From positions 1-52,888 of the forward strand of contig SKQO01000115.1 of the NCBI GenBank assembly GCA_007118975.1: a stretch of DNA of 52,888 nucleotides, in the 5' to 3' direction. The position numbers and the translations under genes are program-made. The notes beneath the pieces were generated by a model, which saw only the letters and a list, made by a program, of their open reading frames with translations, was not told where the DNA came from and did not search any database. Shown piece after piece: positions 44,086 through 52,230 of the stretch. Positions within the stretch are counted from its first letter, which is position 1. Each line of letters starts with the position of its first letter. The stretch is from Halobacteriales archaeon (GTDB taxonomy: Archaea; Halobacteriota; Halobacteria; Halobacteriales; SKNY01).

Positions 44086-44606
44086 GCTCAGCGGTGCGAG
44101 ATGACCTCCTAATACGATTTTCCATCTACGTACAACTTCCCTGCCGGGGGATGAACCGATTCGTTTCCGGAGACGACGGACGGTAATCCTGGCCGAGGTG
44201 AGCCCGGCATGTGTGCAAATCGACCAATTCCCGACGCAGCCATAGTAAAACAACCTCCCTAACACCGCCGAACCGCTCCACGAATTCGAGGGACGCAATC
44301 AGCTACGAACTCTCGACCGGGAGATGGATGTCCGCCTCTGTTCGGACCCGTCACCCCGGAGTGAAAGATGACCGATCCACGAGCCGCATCCACCGCCGGT
44401 TCGATTCAACCATACATATACACAATAAGACATGATTGCAAATAGTAGCGCCTCATCTCCCGGATCGATGGCTGTGGCCAAACACCCACTGAGAGGATCC
44501 AAGCGATGGATTGGCGACGAACGGTTGTAGCTAGAGAAGGTCACACAATCGAGAACATGTCATATCGAGTATCTTTTGTTCGTCGGTCTCACTTCACCTT
44601 CTGTCG
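44086..44606. other. Divergent intergenic region, no gene recognised
   Basis: About 520 bases between two divergent genes, containing several AT-richer stretches (44230-44260 and 44405-44450) that may hold promoters and binding sites. No protein or RNA gene is apparent. Confidence 0.45.
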
Positions 44607-46562
44607 ATGGAATCCTCCGCTGATGCGAAATCCGGGTGTGATCCGAATGTCCTCGACCGAATTGGGGAGGGGACCGTGCTCTCGACCGTTCTGCAAAACA
44701 GTGGCGTGGGCATCGTCGCGACCGGTGGGGAGGGCACGCTGATTGTAGCGAACTCCAAAGCCGCCGACATGTTCGGATACGAGGTCGAGGAGTTGATCGG
44801 GTGGCACGTCAGCGAGATTCTGGAGCTCGACACCGCTCACGGCAATGGCGCCGACACACTCCCAACAGAGGGGGACGTCCAACACGTCGTCGGTCGTCAT
44901 CGACAAGGCCACCGACTCGAGCTCGAGGTAATCACTCGCACGGGCACGGCGAACGACACACCCCTTCGGACGGCAGTCATCCGAGAGCATGGGAACGAGC
45001 GGCGGTTTGACGATGACTTTACGTGCGCGAGTACCATCGTCGAGACGGTCGGCGACGGCATCTACGAACTCGATCTGGAGGGTCGGTTCGTCAATGTAAA
45101 CGACGTGATTTGCGACGTCACCGGGTACGCCCGCGACGAACTGATCGGCGAATTCGCCACCACAGTCCTCGAGGAAGAGGCAGTCGAGGAGTGTCTCGAC
45201 GTCATACAGTCGCTAATGGAATCAGATACCGAGGATGCCGGGACCGTGGAAATGCACGTACAAACGTCTGAGGAGGACGTGATCCCCGTCGAAGCCAGGA
45301 TCGCACTAGTGGAGACGGAAGGGAAGGTGGCGGGGACGGTCGGGGTTGTCCGGGACATTAGGCGTCGCAAAAAGCGCGAACAGATGCTGGAACACCAGCG
45401 AAACGAGCTCGCCGAGCTCGCCAGAATCAACGCGGTCATCCGGGACATCAACCAGATGCTCGTCGGGGCCACCTCGCGCGAAGAGATCGAGCAGGCCGTC
45501 TGCAATCGACTGGTTGGGTCGGATTCGTACATGATCGCCTGGATCGGTTCCTACCGGGCGACCGATCGGACCGTCGAGCCGACCGCCGTGGCTGGTGTCG
45601 ATCGATCGGAGGTCGACTCGATCGAGCTGTTCGAGGGCGCCGATCTCGGCGGACATGCTCACGTGGACGTTCTCGAAGAGCTTCAGCACGAACCGACCAC
45701 TGAGAACGTGCGAGACGTCGCGGCGGAGTACGAGTTCGACTCGACGGCTGCGGTACCCATCAGGTACGAAGAATCCCTGTACGGCACGCTGTATCTGTAC
45801 GCCGATCGGGAGTTCGGCTTTACCGAACGTGAGCGCGAGGTGCTGAACGAACTCGGCGACACCATCGGGCTGGCGATCAACGGCCTCGAAAATCGCAAGC
45901 TCCTCCACGCGGACACCGTCCTCGAACTGACATTCTCCGTCACCGATCCGTCCTGGATTTCTCGGGAAACGAGGACGGCAGATTGTACGATCGAACTGAT
46001 CGACGTGGTCCCGCGGGATGACGACGGCGATCTCTATTACCTCTCGGTCACAAATTGCCCACCCGAGATATTTCTCGATCGTATTGCGGACGACGTCGAC
46101 GGTGGATCGGTAATCAACGGCGAGGAGGACGGCGGGCTCGTGATGATCGAAAGCAGCAATGCCAACGTTGTCCGGTCGATTATGGACGCCGGGGCCCAAA
46201 TCCATGAGGCAACCGCTAGCGAGGGCCAACTGCGGATCGTCGCCCACGTCGCACCGGATGCGGATATTACGGCATTGGTCGAGCGGGTCGAACGAATCGC
46301 TCCCGAGGCCGACCTGATCGCCCAGTGCGAGATCGAGCGCCCGATCCAGACGAGTCGGTCCTTCCGCGAATCGATCAAACGTGATCTCACGGACAAACAA
46401 CTCGCTGCGCTGGAGGCTGCCTACCGTGCACGGTACTTCGAACGACCGCGACCGATCACCGGCGGAGAGATCGCGGATTCGCTCGGGGTCACCGCGTCGA
46501 CCTTTCACCACCATCTGCAGGCGGCCCTCGATAAGACCGTGAGTGCCATCTTTGCCACGTGA
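44607..46562 (+). CDS. PAS/GAF regulator with bacterio-opsin activator (HTH_10) output
   Basis: 651 residues. Two PAS domains (about 25-130, LQNSGVGIVATGGEGTLI; and about 135-255, ETVGDGIYELDLEGRFVNVN) are followed by a short linker, a GAF domain (about 275-430, EYEFDSTAAVPIRYEESLYG) and the BAT region (about 435-580). The end carries the HTH_10 DNA-binding domain: LTDKQLAALEAAYRARYFERP and GGEIADSLGVTASTFHHHLQ. Proteins of this kind are single-component sensors that bind DNA and are widespread in haloarchaea. It precedes a DUF7344-like gene by 62 bases on the same strand and may control the sugar genes nearby. Confidence 0.92.
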   Translation: MESSADAKSGCDPNVLDRIGEGTVLSTVLQNSGVGIVATGGEGTLIVANSKAADMFGYEVEELIGWHVSEILELDTAHGNGADTLPTEGDVQHVVGRHRQGHRLELEVITRTGTANDTPLRTAVIREHGNERRFDDDFTCASTIVETVGDGIYELDLEGRFVNVNDVICDVTGYARDELIGEFATTVLEEEAVEECLDVIQSLMESDTEDAGTVEMHVQTSEEDVIPVEARIALVETEGKVAGTVGVVRDIRRRKKREQMLEHQRNELAELARINAVIRDINQMLVGATSREEIEQAVCNRLVGSDSYMIAWIGSYRATDRTVEPTAVAGVDRSEVDSIELFEGADLGGHAHVDVLEELQHEPTTENVRDVAAEYEFDSTAAVPIRYEESLYGTLYLYADREFGFTEREREVLNELGDTIGLAINGLENRKLLHADTVLELTFSVTDPSWISRETRTADCTIELIDVVPRDDDGDLYYLSVTNCPPEIFLDRIADDVDGGSVINGEEDGGLVMIESSNANVVRSIMDAGAQIHEATASEGQLRIVAHVAPDADITALVERVERIAPEADLIAQCEIERPIQTSRSFRESIKRDLTDKQLAALEAAYRARYFERPRPITGGEIADSLGVTASTFHHHLQAALDKTVSAIFAT

Positions 46563-46624
46563 ATCCAAAGCGATGACACGCATTGGATACGCTGCTTATC
46601 CCGTTCCCGGGCCTACGATGAATC

Positions 46625-46993
46625 GTGATGACAGAGGAGACCGTCAACGTGGCCGTCCGTGACGAGATCCGAGCAGACACCGTCCCTGCGGAGACGGTAT
46701 TCGAGGTACTCGCTCACAAAGAACGGTCGATGGCGCTGAAATACTTGCAAGAGTACGGTGCGAGTTCGTTGTCAACTGTTGCTGAGGAAGTGGCGAAAAA
46801 GGGCGAACGGAGCAATGCCTCGGATAGGCTCGCGATATCGCTCCACCACGTTCACATCCCCAAACTGGTGGCCGCGGGCCTCGTGCGATATGATGGCAAC
46901 GTGATCGAGCCGACGCGGCGGCTCGCGCAATTGTCGCTCGTATCGGGCTGTCCGACAGGTGAGTACCGGATTCCGAAAGAGTTGACAAGCTGA
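46625..46993 (+). CDS. DUF7344-like small winged-helix protein
   Basis: 122 residues. The pattern VFEVLAHKERSMALKYLQEYG, then SDRLAISLHHVHIPKLVAAGLVRYDGN and IEPT matches short haloarchaeal HTH regulators (DUF7344). It is likely a DNA-binding partner or accessory of the BAT-type regulator just upstream. The start could be at 46625 or 46628 because two Met codons are adjacent. A second protein of the same type lies at 50162-50524. Confidence 0.75.
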   Translation: MMTEETVNVAVRDEIRADTVPAETVFEVLAHKERSMALKYLQEYGASSLSTVAEEVAKKGERSNASDRLAISLHHVHIPKLVAAGLVRYDGNVIEPTRRLAQLSLVSGCPTGEYRIPKELTS

Positions 46994-47186
46994 GCGAACG
47001 AATGAGTTCGATCGGGACCCGATTCGTGATCGCTCCGGATCATGATGACTGAGTCCGTCAATGACGGCGTTCACCAGGTGATCCCTCGGTTCCTTTCACG
47101 CGAGGGGTCTGTGTGCATCCTTGGGAATTCGTGCGAGTATCTTCATGACTGTTGGGGACTGTCACCGGTATCCACCCCATACTCCA

Positions 47187-48149
47187 TCACTGGATCGACT
47201 GCATGGAGTGGTACTGGTCAAGCAGCCCTCGCATGTAGCCGATCGCGAACAACCGACCTTTGTCGTGATACCCCGGCTGATCGTTCGATTCGCCGGCCAT
47301 AGTCGGGAGGTGATCCGGGCGGATGGGGCCGTCAAAGCCAATCTCCTCGTAGGCGCGGATCGCCGCTGCCATGTCGGTCGGCCCCTCGTCGTGCCAGACT
47401 TCCGTGAACGATTCGGCCGTTCCCTCGACATCCCGGAAGTGTGCAAAATGAATGCGGTCGTCGAAGTGCTGGATCGTCGCTGGAATGTCGGCACCCATCG
47501 CCGCGAAGTTCCCCTGGCAAAGCGTGATTCCGTGGGCGGGAGAATCATGGAGGGAAAGGATACGATCGTAGTTTTCGACGCTGGTCACGATCCGGTCGAT
47601 TCCCTGGATCGGACCGAACGGGGGGTCGTCCGGATGAAGTGCCAGCTTCACCCCGGCGTCCTCGGCCACTGGGATCACTTCCTCGAGGAAGTACTCGAAA
47701 TTCTCGAATAGTTCCGCCTCGCTGGCCCCTTCCAACCCAGGTTGGACGTCCCAGTCCTCGTGTCGGAACTGCGTGGCCAGGGATCCGCCCCTGCCGGGAA
47801 CACTCTCCGCCGTGCGGAGAACCTTCAGCGGGGCCATCCACACGTAACACCAGACGTCGATGCCGACCCGACCCATGTTCTCGAGGAGCGATGTTACCGT
47901 CTCGATCTGCTCGTCCCTGCCCTCGCGGCCGAGAATCGCATCGTCGACCGGCGGCCGGGATTCGATCACAGATATCTCGAACCCTGCATCGGCAAACCGA
48001 TCGCGCATTCTCGCGAGCGGTTCGTACTCCCAGGGCGATTCGTCATCTCTGGTGGGCGGAAGTCCGGTGACTGCATGCTCGAGATCCATTTGCCGGGCGA
48101 GCTCCCATCGCTCTGTCTGCTCCGTCGAGAGGATAAGAGTCAGATCCAT
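47187..48149 (-). CDS. uxuA: Mannonate dehydratase-like protein
   Basis: 320 residues; bacterial UxuA has 350-390. Typical blocks are GFEISVIESRPPVDDAILG, ALHPDDPPFGPIQGIDR, ITLCQGNFAAMGADIP, IHFAHFRDVEGTAESF and RPDHLPTMAGESND, which supply the His, Cys, His and Asp ligands of the active metal. UxuA removes water from D-mannonate to give 2-keto-3-deoxygluconate. The ATG at 48149 (MDLTLIL) is chosen over 48188. An alternative is a mannonate-type enzyme for another aldonate. It lies 190 bases beyond the DUF7344 gene, facing it, and 263 bases before the GH4 glycosidase on the same strand. Confidence 0.87.
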   Translation of the reverse strand: MDLTLILSTEQTERWELARQMDLEHAVTGLPPTRDDESPWEYEPLARMRDRFADAGFEISVIESRPPVDDAILGREGRDEQIETVTSLLENMGRVGIDVWCYVWMAPLKVLRTAESVPGRGGSLATQFRHEDWDVQPGLEGASEAELFENFEYFLEEVIPVAEDAGVKLALHPDDPPFGPIQGIDRIVTSVENYDRILSLHDSPAHGITLCQGNFAAMGADIPATIQHFDDRIHFAHFRDVEGTAESFTEVWHDEGPTDMAAAIRAYEEIGFDGPIRPDHLPTMAGESNDQPGYHDKGRLFAIGYMRGLLDQYHSMQSIQ

Positions 48150-48412
48150 GGGGGAAACCGCCGGCTCAATCGGGTTAACGATTCCCATGTGAGCGGCATG
48201 CACCGTATCTGGATTCGATGGTTGTACTGAAGACAAACGCGATGGCCCGTCAGCCGGTGGAGGACTCGATGTGAGGATCGAGCTGTCCGGTATCGGACAG
48301 TCGACGGACCAGCTTATACCGGACTCCAGACATTGGAACCCGTCCCAGAACCGCGGGCTTGGTCGCACGTAAGTCGCCCGGCACGCTCAAACTCCAAGAA
48401 CAACCCTGGCGG

Positions 48413-49741
48413 TTACGTAAGCGCCGGGAGGTACTTCTCGTTGGCCTCGAGCAGCTCCTCGGTCATCTCGTGGATTTCATCCAACGACAGCACTGCAGCG
48501 GTGAGCGGGTCGAGTTTCATTGCGCGATGGACCGCCTCGCGATCGCCCTCGAGGATCGCCCGTACCGCCTGTTCTTGCACGTGAATGTTCGAGCGGTTGA
48601 GCGCGGCCAACTGCGGCGGAAGATCGCCGACGGCACAGGGTTTGACGCCCGTGCCGTCGACGAGACACGGTACCTCGACGCAGGCCTCGGACGGCAGGTT
48701 GGTTATCAATCGATCGTGGTTACGGACGTTGATATTCATTCGGCGGGCCTGACCCGTTTCGATGGAATGGACGATCTGTCCGGGGTATTCGTGAGAGCTG
48801 CCGACTGTGAGGTCCGCCGGATCGTACAGCTCCTCGAGCGGGATCTCCCCTTTGTCGGTGCTATCGAGCCAGCCCTTGAGGTAGGTGGCGGTCGGCATGC
48901 GTCCTGCGCTCCCCGTCCCGGTCATGTCGTCGATCACCTTCTGATCGGTTCGGAAATACGGGACGTACTCGCTGGTGTGGTGGCTGGACTCGGTCGGAAA
49001 CGCACCAAAATGCTTGAAAAACTCGAACCGGACCGTATCCTGCTCGTAAATATCCGGGTCCACCATCACCTCCGGAAGCTGCTCGAGCAGATCCTTCTCG
49101 CCGTGCCGGCATTCCAGTACCCACGCCAAGTGGTTGATCCCGGCGACCCAGTAGTCCAGTTCTGCCATAGCCTCGTCTCGATTCTCGACGGCCCCGACGT
49201 ACTGGCCGATCCGCGAGACGGTTCCTTGCACGCTGTGACACAGGCCGTATACGTCCACGTCGGTCGCCTCATCGATCGCCCAGCAGTTGATGGCCATCGG
49301 ATTGGTGTAGTTGAGGAGCGGCGCACCCGGGGCGAGTTCCTCCATGTCTTCGGCCAGTTCGAGAAGTGTCGGAACCGTTCGCAGCCCGCGGAACACGCCA
49401 CCCGGGCCCAACGTATCGCCGATTGCCTGTTTGACGCCGTACCGCTCCGGAATCCGGATTTCGTTCTCGAACGGTTCCGCACCACCGACGTGAATGACGT
49501 TGATCACGTAATCGGCCCCGTCGAGAGCCCGTCGTCGATCGGTCGTTGCTTCGATCGTCGAGTCGATCGCGGCGTCCTCCTGGAGGATTTCCCCGATACG
49601 AGCGATGGTCTCGAGTCGCTGTTCGTCGATATCCATCAACGATATGGTGATCCCGTCCATCTCGGGATAGGAGAGCAGGTCGCTGATGAACGTCTTCGGA
49701 GCGCTGATGGCCCCGGCACCGATGATCGTTACTTTTGCCAT
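48413..49741 (-). CDS. GH4 family glycosidase (alpha-galactosidase MelA-like)
   Basis: 442 residues. GH4 enzymes use NAD and a metal rather than an acid-base pair and oxidise the sugar at C3 before breaking the bond. The NAD loop is VTIIGAGAISAPKTF, followed by DTLGPGGVFRGLRTVP, LNYTNPMAIN, the metal Cys in GLCHSVQGTVS and GINHLAWVLECRHG, close to MelA of bacteria. It cleaves alpha-galactosides or glucuronides in the cytoplasm. The ATG at 49741 (MAKVTIIG) begins the Rossmann strand. It is divergent from the HalOD1 gene with 90 bases between them. It works by the same 3-keto chemistry as the Gfo/Idh and DUF1080 genes. Confidence 0.93.
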   Translation of the reverse strand: MAKVTIIGAGAISAPKTFISDLLSYPEMDGITISLMDIDEQRLETIARIGEILQEDAAIDSTIEATTDRRRALDGADYVINVIHVGGAEPFENEIRIPERYGVKQAIGDTLGPGGVFRGLRTVPTLLELAEDMEELAPGAPLLNYTNPMAINCWAIDEATDVDVYGLCHSVQGTVSRIGQYVGAVENRDEAMAELDYWVAGINHLAWVLECRHGEKDLLEQLPEVMVDPDIYEQDTVRFEFFKHFGAFPTESSHHTSEYVPYFRTDQKVIDDMTGTGSAGRMPTATYLKGWLDSTDKGEIPLEELYDPADLTVGSSHEYPGQIVHSIETGQARRMNINVRNHDRLITNLPSEACVEVPCLVDGTGVKPCAVGDLPPQLAALNRSNIHVQEQAVRAILEGDREAVHRAMKLDPLTAAVLSLDEIHEMTEELLEANEKYLPALT

Positions 49742-49831
49742 GGGCGGGCTACCGGGCATCCGAGGGATCAACGTTGCGATGTCTGCGTCGACAGAAGAAC
49801 GCTTATGCCACGTCCGCGATTAGTGCGCTCA

Positions 49832-50170
49832 ATGAGTCAGGCCGAAATGTCGTTGTACCGGGGATGTACACCTGTAGTGAGCGCCGACTTCGACCCCCGT
49901 GACCGTCAAACGCTCTCGACGGCACTCATCGAGGCGCTCTCGGAGGCCAGTGGCATGGATCCACTGGAATTGCCCCCACTGTACGAGACAATCGACCTCG
50001 ACGCCGTGTCCCAGCTGTTCGAAGCAGGTGGCGATACCACCAACACGGCGGCTTGTCTGTGTTTTACCGTCGACACATGGAACATCTTCGTCAGGGGCGA
50101 TGGCCGGATAAGCGTCTGCGACAGGACCGTTCCGACCGATCCGTCCCCGATATTTGACGAGTCAGTCTGA
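49832..50170 (+). CDS. HalOD1 output domain protein
   Basis: 112 residues matching the HalOD1 domain, which in haloarchaea is thought to be the output module of signal proteins. The central pattern is LSTALIEALSEASGMDPLELP, PLYETIDLDAVSQLFEAG and VDTWNIFVRGDGRISVCD. It lies between the GH4 glycosidase (divergent) and a DUF7344-like gene, whose stop overlaps its end by 9 bases. The start is the ATG at 49832; the frame is open far upstream, antisense to the GH4 gene, and that part is not coding. Confidence 0.82.
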   Translation: MSQAEMSLYRGCTPVVSADFDPRDRQTLSTALIEALSEASGMDPLELPPLYETIDLDAVSQLFEAGGDTTNTAACLCFTVDTWNIFVRGDGRISVCDRTVPTDPSPIFDESV

Positions 50171-50524
50171 GCGCCCGGGGTCAGAAAGTTCTTGCGTAAG
50201 CGCGATAATGTGACGGATCGCCGCCTCCGGCACCTGATCTTCGAGGAGCCGGATTCGTTTCCTTCGCGAGTCATACACGAGAAGTCCCTCTTCCGCCATC
50301 AGCGGCAGGTCGGCATGGTGCAACTGGATGGCGACAGGACGCGGATCATCCCCTGTGCGGGTAACGTGTTCGACGCACGCATCGAAGCTCGCCTCGTGGT
50401 CGGAAGCATCGAGAAGGAATTCCAAGATCTCGCGACACCGCGGCCTGGCCAGCACCTCGAGTAAATCATCGACGGGGAGAGGGTTCGACCGGCCACCACC
50501 ACCGGTCGGTTGCTGGACGGTCAC
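50162..50524 (-). CDS. DUF7344-like small winged-helix protein
   Basis: 120 residues. The N-terminal half (LLEVLARPRCREILEFLLD, then VAIQLHHADLPLMAEEGLLVYD and RIRLLED) is typical of short haloarchaeal HTH proteins. It would act as a DNA-binding regulator. Its 3' end overlaps the HalOD1 gene by 9 bases on the opposite strand. A similar protein is at 46625-46993, so both flank the UxuA/GH4 pair. Confidence 0.8.
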   Translation of the reverse strand: MTVQQPTGGGGRSNPLPVDDLLEVLARPRCREILEFLLDASDHEASFDACVEHVTRTGDDPRPVAIQLHHADLPLMAEEGLLVYDSRRKRIRLLEDQVPEAAIRHIIALTQELSDPGRSD

Positions 50525-51348
50525 TGGCGATCACCCATGTGCGAAGTATACATAACGAACGATGATATAGATTAGGGTCGCGGCCCATATGGGAAAACGG
50601 TTACCAGGGAATGACGGACAGAACGTCTGGCAATCGTGTCGTGTCGGAGAATGCCAGGCGACTTCACCCGGTGCGCGGCATTGCCCCACCCGGTGCCTGC
50701 ATTCGAGGAGTTAAAGCATGCTTCCAGCCTTGATATAGAGCAAGCGGGGTTCGGTTACAGGGAGATGCGCCAGCGGTGTGTAGCCTGGCTCGGTGGACGT
50801 GTACGGAAGTCGGGTACCGACTACACGGTTGTTCACACCATTGGTATCGTCGAGGCCGGCCCCCGTGGCTGGGTAACCCCTCGTGTATCGATCCTCGAGG
50901 ACAAACACGGTCTGGCCGGACCGAACTCGATTGATGAATCGTCTGCCACTCCGTCCGTTCATCCTTGTCGGTACGATTCATCCGTCCGAAGAGATGGCGT
51001 TGGCGAGGATCACGTCGGTGTGTAGAACCGTAAACAGGATCTCGACACGCTGGTCGATCAATCGGTCTAGAAGACACGCCATCCGATGCCGGGCAGTGCG
51101 ACCAGATCGTGTCTGTATCGTTGATCTTCCAGTGACACTCGTTGTGCTCGCCAATTGAGGCGGAACTTCTCAATGTGGTGTACCTCGCTGGCGCGGCGCA
51201 TTTCCGCCATCCACCCCTTGCTGGCCTCGATCGTCGCGCGAATGTGCAAGTTCGCGTCAATCGGTGATCAACAGTCATCAACCGCACCGTGTCGACCTAA
51301 TTGTCCGCTCACCGATCCACTGGGTCGAGAATGGACACGTCCGCGACG
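50525..51348. other. Long intergenic region with a possible coding relic
   Basis: About 820 bases without a recognised gene. On the minus strand a frame at 50711-50962 reads like protein (FVLEDRYTRGYPATGAGL, then VVGTRLPYTSTEPGYTPLAH), and upstream frames contain short protein-like pieces such as RLIDQRVEILFTVLHTDVIL ending at 50990 and KFRLNWRAQRVSLEDQRYRH near 51100, each in a different frame. This is the look of a decayed gene, but I cannot name the family. Confidence 0.4.
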
Positions 51349-52179
51349 TCAGGTTGTGCCCAACAACCCTTGCAGGTACGCCAGGTCCCGCTCGGTCTGG
51401 GCGGCCAACGCCGCATACTCGAGGTCGTAATACTCGCTGTGGATCGACCAGATTCCGTCGAACCCGATTGACAGGAGATGACCCGTGGCCTCGTCGAACG
51501 GTGCGATGCCGTCCGCAACCGGATAGTGATCGAATTCCCAGGTGATCGTGTCGTCCTCCCCCTCGACCGCCTTCCAGCCGAAGTTCTTGACAGCCACCAT
51601 CGTGGCGTACTCCTGGAGGAGATCGAGGCCGATCTCCCAACCCGAGCGCCCACCTTCGAGGGTCATGTGGCCGGGATCGAGGTAAGCCCCCATGTAGGCC
51701 GGATCGAAATCCCGGAGGAGCTCCCACACCACTGCCGCCTCGGCCGTCAGATGATCGCCCGAGTGGATGTGCAGCGCGGGGGTAACGTCGTATTCCTTGC
51801 TGAGATCGTAGATCCCGGCCAGGTCCTCCCGGCAAGCATCGATCTGACGTTGGATGTTCCCGAAGCCGTCGTAGTGCCAGTACCCCAGCTTGAGCGCCTC
51901 GACGCCGTTCGCAGCAGCAATGTCGAAGATCTCCTCTGCGGCGACATCGTCGGCACTCGTGATGCTCGTTGTCAACATGGGCACCGATAACCCCTTCCCC
52001 CGAAGAAGCCCAATGGCATCCGCAAGCTCGTCGGCACTCGCTTCGGGCTCGACATATCCCCCCGGGCGAACGGTGAGGTCCGCGCCGTCGAACCCCATCC
52101 GGACTAGTTCCTCACCCGCCTCCTCGAGCGGCAGCCCACCGGTCCGTTTGAGCATCTTCGTGAACATCACGACGGTCAT
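51349..52179 (-). CDS. Sugar phosphate isomerase/epimerase, TIM barrel
   Basis: 276 residues of the xylose-isomerase-like barrel. Landmarks are FDGADLTVRPGGYVEP, HIHSGDHL (metal His region), GAYLDPGHMTLEGG with the Asp and His ligands, MVAVKNFGWK and the final GIWSIHSEYYDLEYAAL with the last Glu. It resembles keto-sugar isomerases found beside Gfo/Idh/MocA genes. The SDR gene on its right is on the same strand, 51 bases upstream, so they probably form one operon; the isomerase would act on the keto sugar made by the SDR. The substrate is unknown. Confidence 0.88.
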   Translation of the reverse strand: MTVVMFTKMLKRTGGLPLEEAGEELVRMGFDGADLTVRPGGYVEPEASADELADAIGLLRGKGLSVPMLTTSITSADDVAAEEIFDIAAANGVEALKLGYWHYDGFGNIQRQIDACREDLAGIYDLSKEYDVTPALHIHSGDHLTAEAAVVWELLRDFDPAYMGAYLDPGHMTLEGGRSGWEIGLDLLQEYATMVAVKNFGWKAVEGEDDTITWEFDHYPVADGIAPFDEATGHLLSIGFDGIWSIHSEYYDLEYAALAAQTERDLAYLQGLLGTT

Positions 52180-52230
52180 ACCTGGCTAAGATCGACGGAC
52201 CCACTTAGCTCCGTGCCCTTGCGACGTCGC

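Noticed and set aside
44101-44113. AGGAGG as ribosome binding site of the class III aminotransferase
   Set aside because: It is 19 bases from the only sensible ATG, too far for initiation.
45306-46583. Minus-strand open frame of 425 codons over the BAT regulator
   Set aside because: It mirrors the sense codons of the regulator and resembles no family.
48359-49831. Long open frame antisense to the GH4 gene leading into the HalOD1 protein
   Set aside because: GC-rich antisense frames without stops are common here; only the part after 49832 matches a family.
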